In this document: piece by piece, positions 19,855 through 29,692 of the stretch
How positions within the stretch are numbered: position 1 is the first letter of the stretch
How the letters are laid out: every line of letters begins with the position of its first letter
DNA from: Desulfovibrio sp.
GTDB lineage: Bacteria > Desulfobacterota > Desulfovibrionia > Desulfovibrionales > Desulfovibrionaceae
Direction: 5' to 3'
NCBI GenBank assembly: GCA_031276485.1
Contig: JAISMY010000108.1
Location: 1 to 62,385 of the forward strand
DNA: 62,385 bases
Program-made: the position numbers and the translations under genes
The notes under the pieces: model-generated
Databases searched by the model: none
What the model was told of the DNA's origin: nothing
The model's input: the letters and a program-made list of their open reading frames with translations, nothing else

Positions 19855-20354
19855 TGCAGGCGCTTATACTTATGGGCAGCATTTCGGATGAGGAAACGGT
19901 GCGTCCCTGCGCGGAACTTCTGGAAAAGCTCGGTATCGGCTTCAGTATGGCCGTAAGCTCCGCCCACAGGACCCCGGAGCGCACGGAAACGCTGGTGCGC
20001 GAGGCGGAGCGGAACGGCTGCCGGGTCTTTATCTGCGCGGCGGGCATGGCGGCGCATCTGGCCGGAGCGGTGGCGGCCCGGACTATCAGGCCGGTCATAG
20101 GCATCCCGGTGACCGCCTCCGCCCTCGGCGGACTGGATGCGGTGCTTTCCACGCTGATGATGCCCCCCGGTTTCCCGGTGGCGACGCTGGCTCTGGACAA
20201 GGCCGGCGCGCGCAACGCGGCCTGGCTGGCGGCGCAGATCCTGGCCCTGGACGACGAAAATTTGGCGTCGCGTCTCAGGGAAGAGCGCGCGGCTATGGCG
20301 CGCGGCGTGGAAGAAGCCTCCCGGCGCTTTGCCGGCAACGCCTGTACCGCGTAG
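19851..20354 (+). CDS. purE: 5-(carboxyamino)imidazole ribonucleotide mutase
   Basis: LMGSISDEETV; VSSAHRTPERT; AGMAAHLAG; overlaps purD by 4 nt. Confidence 0.95.
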   Translation: MMQALILMGSISDEETVRPCAELLEKLGIGFSMAVSSAHRTPERTETLVREAERNGCRVFICAAGMAAHLAGAVAARTIRPVIGIPVTASALGGLDAVLSTLMMPPGFPVATLALDKAGARNAAWLAAQILALDDENLASRLREERAAMARGVEEASRRFAGNACTA

Positions 20355-20434
20355 CGTTTTGTTTTTCAAAAGAATAACGCGGCGTTTCTATTGAACTTTA
20401 CGCGCTCCGGCGGCCTGACGCCGATCAGGAGGAG

Positions 20435-21232
20435 ATGCTGATGGTTCGTATTCCGGCAATCCCGACCTTCATTGTTTTGCTGCTTGCGGCTCCGATGTCC
20501 TGCGCCCCCGTCAGGGTGAGCCTGCCCGCCCTGGTGCTTGACGGCCCTGCCCTGCATATCGCGGGCGTCTATTCCGGCATGAGCCTTGAAGGCGTTATGG
20601 ACCGGGGCTGCATGGCGGGCGTCGGGACCATGAGCCTGCGGGCGGTGGGGGTTGCCGACGCCGACAAGGCGGAGGCCGCTGCGGAGCAAAGCAAAGCTGA
20701 GGATACCGCGATACCGGGCAAAACGGCAACCGCGGAGGGGAAAACGAAGCACGGGGGCACAGCGGTAGATACGGAAAAAACAGACAAAACGGCTGCAAAG
20801 GGCAATGCTGCAGGCACCGGGGAACACGGCGGAACAAATGCCGGAGGCAAGGCAACGGCGGCCGTGCCCGGAGGAAAAGCCGAGGCAAAAGGCAAGGTTT
20901 CGACAAGCGGGGAATGGAGTACGGGGCACGGCGCGGACGAAACCGGCAATGCCGGCGACACGCCTGCGCCGGCATTCTCCTGTTCAGCCAAGCTGGATGT
21001 CCTGCCGGACAGGAAAGGACGCGTGAACGGCGTTCTGGAATGCACATCCGGCAGGCGCATGGCCTTTTCCCTGCGCAACCTCGGCCCCGACCAGGGGCTG
21101 GGCATAGCCAGGGAATCGCGGGAAGGCGCCTTGATGGTCTTTTTTTACCATGCGGCGGAGAGCGAAGCCAGGCGGCGTCTGCCGCAGATACTGGCGGAAA
21201 TCGAAAGCGTACGCTCCGGCGCGCAAAGATAA
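20435..21232 (+). CDS. Predicted lipoprotein with low-complexity Lys/Ala/Gly/Thr-rich central segment
   Basis: Lipobox LLLAAPMSC; conserved-looking N- and C-terminal blocks. Confidence 0.65.
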   Translation: MLMVRIPAIPTFIVLLLAAPMSCAPVRVSLPALVLDGPALHIAGVYSGMSLEGVMDRGCMAGVGTMSLRAVGVADADKAEAAAEQSKAEDTAIPGKTATAEGKTKHGGTAVDTEKTDKTAAKGNAAGTGEHGGTNAGGKATAAVPGGKAEAKGKVSTSGEWSTGHGADETGNAGDTPAPAFSCSAKLDVLPDRKGRVNGVLECTSGRRMAFSLRNLGPDQGLGIARESREGALMVFFYHAAESEARRRLPQILAEIESVRSGAQR

Positions 21233-21279
21233 TCTTGTCCGGAGGCTTGCGTCCGGAACGGCTGCGCTCCGCAAGCGCC

Positions 21280-21879
21280 TCATGCCGTTGCCCCGTACCG
21301 CGCGCGCAGGGTTGCCGCCAGTTCCCGCGCCTTCTCCCGCAAGTCTTCACGGGAGTGAATGTCGCGGGCACTGTTGAGCAGACCGCCGCGCAGGATTTCC
21401 ACCGCGGAGAACCCTTTGTCCAGCATTATGTCGCGCAGCGCCGCATCAAGAAAGTGGTAAAAGTCGGCGGGACGGCCGTGAGCCAGAGCCAGCACGATAG
21501 TTTTACCCGTGGCCAGACGGGTTGGAAAATACATTTCGCCGGCGGCGAGACGTCTGAAATGATCCTTGGCCATGAAAGAAAAAAAGCGGTCCACCAGGGA
21601 TTTCATTTCGCCGTTGACGGCGTGCAGGTAAATGGGGGAGGCCAAGATGGTCACATCGGCGCGGGCGATATCCTCCAGCACGGGGGAGGCATCGTCGCGC
21701 GCCACGCATATTTCGCTGGTTTTTCTGCAGGCCATGCAGCCCCGGCACCCTTTGAACTGTAAATCCCACAGATGATAACGGCGAAGTTCCGCATCCGGCA
21801 GACCTTCCAGCAACATGCCGGCCAGAGCAGCGGAATTGCCGTTCACGCGCGGACTTGACGTAACGCATACGATTTTCAT
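21280..21879 (-). CDS. Flavodoxin/NADPH-dependent FMN reductase family protein
   Basis: SSPRVNGNSAALAGMLLEGL; CRGCMACRKT; ADVTILASPIYLHAVNGEMKSLVDRFF. Confidence 0.92.
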   Translation of the reverse strand: MKIVCVTSSPRVNGNSAALAGMLLEGLPDAELRRYHLWDLQFKGCRGCMACRKTSEICVARDDASPVLEDIARADVTILASPIYLHAVNGEMKSLVDRFFSFMAKDHFRRLAAGEMYFPTRLATGKTIVLALAHGRPADFYHFLDAALRDIMLDKGFSAVEILRGGLLNSARDIHSREDLREKARELAATLRARYGATA

Positions 21880-21954
21880 GGTTCAATCCTTAAATCCTTA
21901 TCAGGCTCCACCCACCCCGGAACTCATACTCTCACCCCGAAAAAATGACAAGCC

Positions 21955-22041
21955 GTACCAAGTCGGCTGCGCCGGGGGCGTTATCGCAAAGCGCCGAATT
22001 TTTTGAAAAACGGATAATACCCGATTTCTCAAAAACTTAGG
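21955..22041. repeat. Degenerate copy of repeat family A
   Basis: GTACCAAGTCGGCTGC ... GAATTTTTTGAAAAACGGATAATACCCGATTTCTCAAAAACTTAG resembles the central hairpin of the 43150/51825 copies. Confidence 0.45.
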
Positions 22042-22323
22042 GAAAGGCTGATTAATGCAGGAAAGGCCAAAGGCATCAAGACGGATTCTTCACCTGACGG
22101 CGAATGTTCGGCCTTTCGCCCTGCTCAGGCCGAGGCCCGGAATGACTACGCTTTTACCGTGCCGAGCAGTGCTCCGAATCCATAAGGCCGAGCCCGGCCC
22201 CCTCTTGCGGCAGGACCGGCCGAAATTTTTTTTGTTGTTCCCACTTGAAATAGGATGTCAATATCAGTAAGCTGCCTCCGCGGATAAATTTGAAAAAACA
22301 ATCGGCTGACGGGAGAAGTCATT

Positions 22324-22548
22324 ATGGGCGAAATCATTTCTTTACGAGAACAGAAGACCGTTATCGCCGGCGTCGAGGTCGGAGGCGCCGCGGGGCGGCG
22401 CATACGGCGTCTTGAATTGATGCCGGGAGTTGACGCGCGCGGCGCGGGACGCGCGGCGCGGCAGGCTCCGGCGGGACTGCGCCGTACGGCGTTCATCCCG
22501 CTGTTGCGCAACCGCGAAACGGTCTTTGTGCGGGCAAGCGCGTCATGA
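22324..22548 (+). CDS. Small basic protein of unknown function upstream of feoB
   Basis: 74 codons; stop overlaps the feoB start (ATGA), implying translational coupling. Confidence 0.5.
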   Translation: MGEIISLREQKTVIAGVEVGGAAGRRIRRLELMPGVDARGAGRAARQAPAGLRRTAFIPLLRNRETVFVRASAS

Positions 22549-24938
22549 CCGCGCAGGCGCAACCGGGCGCTCCCGGCGGACATGTACTCATCGCCATAGC
22601 CGGGAATCCCAATTCCGGCAAAACCACGGCCTTCAACCGCTACACCGGCGCGCGCCGGCATGTGGGCAACTACCCCGGCGTCACGGTGGAAAAGAAAAGC
22701 GGCACGGCGCATCTGGACGGTCGGGACATCATCCTGATGGACCTGCCGGGAATGTATTCCATGAGCGCCTATTCCCCGGAGGAAACAGCGGCCCGCCAGG
22801 CCCTGGCCGAGGAACGCCCGGGCGCGATTATTGATGTGGTCAACGCGGGGGTGCTGGAGCGCAACCTGTACCTGACCGTGCAGTTTCTGGAAATGGGCCT
22901 GCCCGTCGTCATTTGCCTGAACATGATGGACGAGGCCAGGGCCCAGGGGCTGACCGTCAACGTGCAACTGCTGGAAGAACTGACCGGGGCCAAAGCCGTG
23001 CCTGCGGTGGCCAGAAACGGCGAAGGTCTTGAGGAAACCCTGCGCGCCGCCGTGGAAGTTGCGGAAAAGTCCGGGGGGCGGATTACCCCTCTGGAAATAT
23101 CCTACGGGCCGGATCTGGATGCCGCCCTGGCCGAAATGGTGCCTGTGATCATGGAGACAGGCCTGTTCGCCGACACCTATCCTCCCCGCTGGGTCGCCAT
23201 GAAATTTCTCGAATGCGACCGGGATATGCTGCGCAGCGCGCAGACCGCCGCCCCCGAGGTCGCCGCCCGCCTGCAGGCGACGGCGGACAAAACCCTGGCC
23301 CACCTGCGCAACACCGTCGGCGTGGATGCGGAAGCCGTCGCGGCCGATTACCGTTACGGCTGGATACGCTCCATCCTGCGCCGGGGCGTGTGCATTGAGG
23401 ATGAGCAAAAACAGCGCATCGATCTTTCCGACAGAATAGACACGGTCCTGACCCACCGCATCGCCGGTCCGCTCTTTCTGCTGGCCGTTCTGTACGGTAT
23501 GTATTTTCTGACCATAGAGGTCGGCGCCTATCCGCTCGCTCTGGTCCAGCACGCCTTTGACCTGCTCCAGACCGCAGCCGACGGCCTTATTCCGGACGGT
23601 CCCCTGAAATCGCTGGTGATTTCCGGAATCATCGCGGGCGTGGGCGGGGTGATCGGCTTTGTGCCGCTGATTGTGATTATGTTCATGCTCATCGCGATTC
23701 TGGAAGACTCAGGCTACATGGCGCGCGCAGCGTACATGATGGACAGAATTTTCCGTATTTTCGGCCTGCACGGGGCCTCAATCATGCCTTTCATCATTGC
23801 CGGCGGCATAGCCGGCGGCTGCGCCGTGCCGGGGGTCATGGCCACGCGCACCCTGCGCTCGCCGCGCGAGCGGCTGGCGACCATGCTGACCCTGCCCTTC
23901 ATGACCTGCGGCGCGAAAATTCCTGTTTTCCTGCTGTTTATAACCGTCTTTTTTGAAGGCGACAAAACCTTGGCCATGTTCCTGTTTACCCTGGCCGGCT
24001 GGGGCGTCGCCATGCTCGCAGCGCTGTTCATGCGCTCCACCATCATCCGGGGCGATGCCTCCCCCTTTGTCATGGAGCTGCCTCCGTACAGGTGGCCGAC
24101 CGCTGCCGGCGTTCTCATCCACACCTGGGAACGCGCCTGGCAGTATGTCAAAAAGGCGGGCACCGTCATCCTGGCCATCTCCATACTCATCTGGGCCGGC
24201 ATGACCTATCCGGGACTTTCGGATACCGAAGAGGCGGCTTACGAGGCGCAAAAGAGCGCCCTTGAAGAACGTCTGGCCGCTCTGCCGGCAGGCGGCACCC
24301 ACGTAAAAGACGGCGCCTGGCCCGACCGGTTCGACCGCCGCGACCCGGCGGCCGATGCCTCCGCTGCGGACGGAAAGGGCGGCAAAGCCCCGGCGTCTAA
24401 GTCGACGATGCCCGAAGATGCCCGGGCGCCGGCGGACAAGACCGCGCCGGCGGACGGAAACGGCGGCACGGAAGCAACGGCCCGTGAACGGATTGAGCAG
24501 CAACTTGCGGACATGGAGAATGCCAGGGCGGCGGAAGCCTTGCGCGCTTCCTATGCCGGACGCGTCGGCATCGCGCTGGAAGGCGTCACGGCCCCTGCGG
24601 GCTTCGACTGGCGCGTGAACATAGCCCTTATCGGCGGCATAGCCGCCAAGGAAGTGGTCATCTCCACCCTGGGTACGGCGTATTCCCTCGGAGAAGTGGA
24701 CGACGAAAATACTTCCGGCCTTGAGCAGTACATCCGGGAAGACAAAAGCTGGACCAAACCCAAGGTCATGGCTTTCCTGCTGTTTACCCTCCTCTATTCT
24801 CCCTGCTTCGTGACCCTGACGGTCATCAGGCAGGAAGCCGGCGGCTGGCGCTGGTTTTTTTTCAGCCTCTTTTTCAATCTGGCCCTGGCGTACTGCGTTG
24901 CCGTCGCCGCCTTCCAATTTCCGGGTCGGCTGATGTAG
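22545..24938 (+). CDS. feoB: Ferrous iron transport protein B
   Basis: G1 GNPNSGKT, G3 DLPGMYSM, G4 NMMD; Gate motifs and polytopic membrane domain. Confidence 0.97.
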   Translation: MTAQAQPGAPGGHVLIAIAGNPNSGKTTAFNRYTGARRHVGNYPGVTVEKKSGTAHLDGRDIILMDLPGMYSMSAYSPEETAARQALAEERPGAIIDVVNAGVLERNLYLTVQFLEMGLPVVICLNMMDEARAQGLTVNVQLLEELTGAKAVPAVARNGEGLEETLRAAVEVAEKSGGRITPLEISYGPDLDAALAEMVPVIMETGLFADTYPPRWVAMKFLECDRDMLRSAQTAAPEVAARLQATADKTLAHLRNTVGVDAEAVAADYRYGWIRSILRRGVCIEDEQKQRIDLSDRIDTVLTHRIAGPLFLLAVLYGMYFLTIEVGAYPLALVQHAFDLLQTAADGLIPDGPLKSLVISGIIAGVGGVIGFVPLIVIMFMLIAILEDSGYMARAAYMMDRIFRIFGLHGASIMPFIIAGGIAGGCAVPGVMATRTLRSPRERLATMLTLPFMTCGAKIPVFLLFITVFFEGDKTLAMFLFTLAGWGVAMLAALFMRSTIIRGDASPFVMELPPYRWPTAAGVLIHTWERAWQYVKKAGTVILAISILIWAGMTYPGLSDTEEAAYEAQKSALEERLAALPAGGTHVKDGAWPDRFDRRDPAADASAADGKGGKAPASKSTMPEDARAPADKTAPADGNGGTEATARERIEQQLADMENARAAEALRASYAGRVGIALEGVTAPAGFDWRVNIALIGGIAAKEVVISTLGTAYSLGEVDDENTSGLEQYIREDKSWTKPKVMAFLLFTLLYSPCFVTLTVIRQEAGGWRWFFFSLFFNLALAYCVAVAAFQFPGRLM

Positions 24939-25042
24939 AAACCTGAGGATACACGGATTTATTCTTTTGAAAAACCTCAAGACGGATTCGGAGCAATGCC
25001 CAGAATGACAAGAGCGCAGTCATTCCGAGCCGCGGCAGGTTG

Positions 25043-25849
25043 TCATATATCATACTCCGGCCTGCGGATCGTGTACAGGATGTCGTGTTTCAGTTCTGTA
25101 AAGGCCGCGTTGAGAATCAATTGTTCATAAACAAGCGGCCGGGTAAAAGGCAAAACAATTTTTTTCCGGATTCTGCCCGGCCTCGGCGTCATGACGACTA
25201 TCTCGTCCGCCAGGAACAGGGCTTCATCGACATCGTGCGTGACGAAAAGCACGGTGGCTCCTGTCACCTGCCGGACGGACATCAGCAGTTCCTGCATGGA
25301 AAGTCTGGTCTGGGCGTCAAGGGCGCCGAACGGCTCGTCCATGAGCAGGATGGCAGGCTCGGTAATCCAGGCCCTGGCCAGAGCCGCGCGCTGCCGCATC
25401 CCGCCGGAGAGTTCGTAGGGCGCGTGGCGCTCAAATCCTTGCAGTCCGGTCAGTGTTATGAAGCGGCGGGCTGCGGCGAGGGTTTCCTCCCGCGGTCTGC
25501 CCGCCAGTTCCGGACCCAGGGTGATGTTTTCCAGCACATTCCGCCATGGTAAAAGGTTGGCATCCTGAAATACCATGCCCCTGTCCGGGCCGGGGCCGGT
25601 TACCGGCCTGCCGCCCACCGACACGCTGCCGCGCGTGGGACGTTCAAACCCCGCGGCCAGGTTGAGGATTGTGGATTTTCCGCACCCGGACGGGCCGAGC
25701 AGGCAGACAAAGCTGCCCTGTTCAACGTCCAGAGAAAAATCCGTCACGGCTTCCGTTGCGTTCCCGCCGCTCCCGCCGGGGAAACTGTGCGCAACCCTGT
25801 CGAAAACAATACGGCCGCTGCCGGCCGGATCGGAGGCGGGAACAGTCAC
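25043..25849 (-). CDS. ABC transporter ATP-binding protein (nitrate/sulfonate/taurine type)
   Basis: GPSGCGKST; LSGGMRQRAALARAW; LLMDEPFGALD; THDVDEALFLAD. Confidence 0.95.
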   Translation of the reverse strand: MTVPASDPAGSGRIVFDRVAHSFPGGSGGNATEAVTDFSLDVEQGSFVCLLGPSGCGKSTILNLAAGFERPTRGSVSVGGRPVTGPGPDRGMVFQDANLLPWRNVLENITLGPELAGRPREETLAAARRFITLTGLQGFERHAPYELSGGMRQRAALARAWITEPAILLMDEPFGALDAQTRLSMQELLMSVRQVTGATVLFVTHDVDEALFLADEIVVMTPRPGRIRKKIVLPFTRPLVYEQLILNAAFTELKHDILYTIRRPEYDI

Positions 25850-25850
25850 G

Positions 25851-26864
25851 TCAGCGCACCGCCGCAGCGATGAAGGCGGAATTGATGAACGGAGCGAACG
25901 AGGACGGAAGATCCCGGCGGCTCAGTTCACCCAGATTCACAAGAAACCGCGCCGTATCTGCAAAGCTCTTGCTGATGCCCGACTCGCTTTTGCCGAGTCC
26001 AAGCCATTTCGTGTCAAGCTGCTCTTTGAGGTCCGGGAACTCAAGCCCGGCGAGGGTCTGTTTTGCCGCAGCGGCATCCTGTCCCAGTTCGGCGGCTATG
26101 CTTTTCGCCGCCGCATCGGGGTCCGCCTTGTAGCGGTTTACCGTATCCCTGAACGCGCGCAGGAAAGCGCTGACCGTGTCCGGGTAGCTCGCGGCGAACT
26201 TTTTGGAAACTACATACACATTGAACAGATAATACCCGTCCTTCTGAAGCTGTCCGCTTTTCAGCAGTTCGTGCCCGCCTTCGGCTTCAAGTTGATTGGA
26301 AAAAGGCCCCCAGACATAGGCGGCGTCTACGTCGCCGCGTTTCCAGGCGGCAAGTTCGTCGGCGGGTTTAAGCGGCGCCTGTTTCACTTTGGACGCGTCC
26401 GCGCCGTAGACGTTTAACGCCGCGAGCAGGGCATAATGCGCGGTGGAACCGGGGGGATAGGTCACCGTCCGGCCTTCAAGCCCTTTGACGGAAGTAATGT
26501 CTTTGCGGGCAATAAGCCGTTCACTGGAGTCAATGACTCCGGAAACGGCGATGATTTCTATGGGCAGCTTGCGGGCCAGGGCCGCAGCCACCGGAACGGA
26601 ACCCGCCCTTGCGATGTCTATCTCGCCGGCCGCGACGGCTTTGAGGGCATCCGGCCCGCTTGCAAAGTTAACCCATTTCACGGGAACGGCCAGCGCCTTT
26701 TGCAATGAACCGTCCGCCTTGCCCAGAATCCACGGCCGGGGGCCGTTCAGGTAGGCCAGGCGGACTTCCGCCGGTTTGGAAGATCCGGCAGCGAAAGCGG
26801 CGGATGCCGCGAAAACGACCGACAGCGCGACGAGAACCGTAATGCGGAGAAACAGAGAGTACAT
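25851..26864 (-). CDS. ABC transporter substrate-binding protein (sulfonate/taurine type)
   Basis: Signal peptide; GRTVTYPPGSTAHYALLAALNVYG; overlaps an SsuB/SsuC-like operon. Confidence 0.9.
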   Translation of the reverse strand: MYSLFLRITVLVALSVVFAASAAFAAGSSKPAEVRLAYLNGPRPWILGKADGSLQKALAVPVKWVNFASGPDALKAVAAGEIDIARAGSVPVAAALARKLPIEIIAVSGVIDSSERLIARKDITSVKGLEGRTVTYPPGSTAHYALLAALNVYGADASKVKQAPLKPADELAAWKRGDVDAAYVWGPFSNQLEAEGGHELLKSGQLQKDGYYLFNVYVVSKKFAASYPDTVSAFLRAFRDTVNRYKADPDAAAKSIAAELGQDAAAAKQTLAGLEFPDLKEQLDTKWLGLGKSESGISKSFADTARFLVNLGELSRRDLPSSFAPFINSAFIAAAVR

Positions 26865-26918
26865 GGGGAACTCCTTTGCCGGTTAAAAATTCAGGGTTTT
26901 GAAACGCGCGTATCCGAA

Positions 26919-27710
26919 TCAGGCTTTGCCGTCCCACGGGACGACTGCCTTCTGCAGAGCGACGATGAGCATATCAAGCATGTACCCGGTAAGTCCGAGC
27001 AGGATGATGCCGAGCATGACGATATCCGTACGCATATAGGATGAGGCGTTGAGTACCATCCAGCCGAGGCCGGTGTCGGCCGCCACCATCTCGGCGGCTA
27101 TCAGCGTCGTCCACCCCACTCCTACGGCAAGACGGACGCTGGTGAATATTTCCGGCAGGGCGCCCGGGAACACGATATACCGCAACAGTTGGCGGTTCGT
27201 GGCCCCCAGCGCGCGTCCGAGGCGCAACCTGTTCCGGTCCGCTCCGCCCACCGCGGCGGCGCAGCCGACAAGAACGGTCAACAGGGCGGAAATGAAAATC
27301 AGGAAGACCTTGGAGACTTCACCTATGCCCAGCCAGAGGATGACCAGGGGAATAAGCGCCAGTTTGGGCAACGGACGGAAAAACTGGACAAAGGGGTCCA
27401 GGATCGCCCGCAACACAGGGAACAGACCCATGGCCAGACCCAAAGGCACGCCGACCAGCACGGCAGGTATGAAAGCGCCGATTACCCTGCCCAGGCTGAT
27501 CGCGACATGATACAGCAGGGGCAACTGCCGGTAACCGTCCGTGAGCATTTCCCGCCCTGTGGCCCAAATTTCCTCCGGCGGCGGGAGAAGCAACGGGTTG
27601 AACAGCCCGAAGCGTCCGCCGGCGGACCACAACAGCACGAAAAGCGTGACTGCAGCCAGACTTACCGCAACGGCACGTCCTTTGCCGAATGATGTTTTTT
27701 CCGGATGCAT
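26919..27710 (-). CDS. ABC transporter permease (sulfonate/taurine type)
   Basis: LGRALGATNRQLLRYIVFPGALPEIFTSVRLAVGVGWTTLIAAEMVAADTGLGWMV (EAA motif). Confidence 0.95.
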   Translation of the reverse strand: MHPEKTSFGKGRAVAVSLAAVTLFVLLWSAGGRFGLFNPLLLPPPEEIWATGREMLTDGYRQLPLLYHVAISLGRVIGAFIPAVLVGVPLGLAMGLFPVLRAILDPFVQFFRPLPKLALIPLVILWLGIGEVSKVFLIFISALLTVLVGCAAAVGGADRNRLRLGRALGATNRQLLRYIVFPGALPEIFTSVRLAVGVGWTTLIAAEMVAADTGLGWMVLNASSYMRTDIVMLGIILLGLTGYMLDMLIVALQKAVVPWDGKA

Positions 27711-27831
27711 GCTCCGACCGCCTTTGCCGTCGCTGCGGGTAAACGATTTTCCGCAAGCATACAGGACTGCAAAAAACTGTGGGAACTACCAATTCCGTAT
27801 AACGATATACGGCCGGGGCCTTACTGATTTC

Positions 27832-27884
27832 GGTCATATTACCTGCTCGGCAGGTCATATCACCTGCTCGACAGGCCATAAGAC
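27832..27884. promoter_or_regulatory. 21-bp direct repeats (about 2.5 copies) containing ACCTGC-TCG-GCAGGT palindrome
   Basis: GGTCATATTACCTGCTCGGCA / GGTCATATCACCTGCTCGACA / GGCCATAAGAC between divergent ABC operon and ATP synthase operon. Confidence 0.5.
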
Positions 27885-27985
27885 AAAAAAATGCTTTACA
27901 AAGCCGCAAGCCGGGGGTAGATTGCCGCAAGCCGATTTTTTGCCCCGCAAAGACACCTCACGACGGCACTGGAGGCAGGCCCGTT

Positions 27986-28411
27986 ATGGACAATATGATC
28001 AGCCTGGATCACAGCCTCTTTATCCAACTGCTGAATTTTCTTATCGCCGTGGTGGTTCTTAATTTCCTGCTTATCAAACCCGTACGCCGGCAGTTGGCCG
28101 GGCGCAAAACCCTGACGGAACAGCTTGTGAACGAAACGGAAGCGTTTGTCGGCCGCGCCGCCGACAAACTGCGCGGTTACGAGACGGCTCTGGCCGAGGC
28201 CCGCGCCGCGGCCGTACAGGCCCGCGATGCGATCAAGGCTGAAAGCGAAGCGCAGCAACGGGAAACGATAGGCAAAGCCAATGACTCCGCAGCCGCGTTC
28301 CTGACGTCGTCACGCCGGCTCTGCGCCGCGGAATGCAAAACCGCCGCCGCTACGCTTCTGGCCGGCGCGGACGGATACGCCGAACTGGTCGTCCGGAACA
28401 TTCTCGACTGA
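27986..28411 (+). CDS. atpF': F0F1 ATP synthase subunit B'
   Basis: N-terminal TM then charged coiled coil; precedes atpF. Confidence 0.85.
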   Translation: MDNMISLDHSLFIQLLNFLIAVVVLNFLLIKPVRRQLAGRKTLTEQLVNETEAFVGRAADKLRGYETALAEARAAAVQARDAIKAESEAQQRETIGKANDSAAAFLTSSRRLCAAECKTAAATLLAGADGYAELVVRNILD

Positions 28412-28445
28412 CTTTTTTATGCTCCGCGACATTCCGGAGGTTCCC

Positions 28446-29015
28446 ATGCATGCTGTGAAACTATGGTGTACCGTCTTATTCGTTCTGCTTGCCTCCGCCC
28501 TTCCGGCCCTGGCCGATGCGGCGGGCGGGGAAGCGCACGGAAGCTGGGGCAACACGGCCTGGCGGGTTGCCAATCTCATCCTGTTCATTGCGGTCATCCG
28601 GCATTTCTTCGGCAAGAAAATCGTCGCTTTTTTCAAAGGCCGCAGTGCAGGCATAGCCGCGGAACTGGCCGCCCTTGAGACCGCCAAGGCCGAAGCGGCG
28701 CAAAAACTCGAAGAAGTGGAAAAACGCATTGCCGGCCTGGAGCGGGAGCGACAGGCGCTGACGGCCGAATACAGGGCCCAGGGCGAAAGTCTGCGGGCCG
28801 CGATCATCGCGGGCGCGGAAGAGGAGGCAAAACGCATAGCGGCACGGGCCGAAGCGGCGGCCGAAAACGAAATCAGGGCCGCTGTGGAAGCCGTGCGCGC
28901 GGAACTGGCCGAAACTATCGTCGCCGAAGCGGAAAAGATGCTTGCGGCGCGACTGACGGCGGGCGATCACGCGGAACTCGTCGACAAATATCTGGCAAAG
29001 GTGGTATTCCATTGA
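28446..29015 (+). CDS. atpF: F0F1 ATP synthase subunit B
   Basis: WRVANLILFIAVIRHFFGKKIVAFFKGR then coiled coil; operon context. Confidence 0.92.
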   Translation: MHAVKLWCTVLFVLLASALPALADAAGGEAHGSWGNTAWRVANLILFIAVIRHFFGKKIVAFFKGRSAGIAAELAALETAKAEAAQKLEEVEKRIAGLERERQALTAEYRAQGESLRAAIIAGAEEEAKRIAARAEAAAENEIRAAVEAVRAELAETIVAEAEKMLAARLTAGDHAELVDKYLAKVVFH

Positions 29016-29136
29016 AAAACAGCCCCGGTCAGGCCTTGATGCGCGCCTCCGGAGCGGAAGGCATGCTTGCGGAACGGCCGGCCGCGCGCCTTCGCAACGA
29101 ACGCCCCGCTAACCATTCGGCAAAGGCGGTATTCCA
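29016..29136 (+). repeat. Degenerate tandem duplication of the atpF 3' end / atpF-atpH junction
   Basis: GGCAAAGGTGGTATTCCATTGAAAAACAGC vs GGCAAAGGCGGTATTCCATTGAGAAGCAGC, and GCGGAA(AAG/GGC)ATGCTTGCGG upstream of each; same reading frame. Confidence 0.75.
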
Positions 29137-29688
29137 TTGAGAAGCAGCATCGCGGCCCGCAGATACGCGCGGGCGCTGTATTCCCTGGGCAGGGAAAAAG
29201 GTCTGCCCGAACTGGAAGGGTACGCCGCGGCACTGGGGGTGATGAGCGCCGCTCTGGGCGAATCACCAGCGTTGCGCAGCCTGATGGGCAACCCGGTCAT
29301 CAGCGCGGCGGAAAAGACGTCGGTCGTCGACACCCTTGCGGACAGGCTGAAAATATCCGGTCCCGTCCTGAATTTTTGCCGTCTTATGGCCGACAACAAG
29401 CGGTTGCCCGAGCTTCCCGCCGCGGCGGCGGCGTTCAACGCGCTTCTGGATGCGGAAAAAGGCGTCGCGCGCGGCGAAATCTACACGGCAACGGCGCTTG
29501 ACGAGGCCAAAAAAGCGGAAGTGATTGCGACGCTCGCCGAAAAAAGCGGCCGGAAACCGGCCCTTGTCTTCCGCGTGGATCCTTCCATACTCGGCGGCGT
29601 AGTGCTGAAGTTCGGAGATATGGTCATGGACGCGAGCCTGCGCGCGCAACTGTCCATCCTCAAAGACACCATCAAGAAGGGTGAGTAG
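29137..29688 (+). CDS. atpH: F0F1 ATP synthase subunit delta
   Basis: [13 protein letters not shown]-terminal [28 protein letters not shown] start. Confidence 0.95.
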   Translation: MRSSIAARRYARALYSLGREKGLPELEGYAAALGVMSAALGESPALRSLMGNPVISAAEKTSVVDTLADRLKISGPVLNFCRLMADNKRLPELPAAAAAFNALLDAEKGVARGEIYTATALDEAKKAEVIATLAEKSGRKPALVFRVDPSILGGVVLKFGDMVMDASLRAQLSILKDTIKKGE

Positions 29689-29692
29689 GGTC

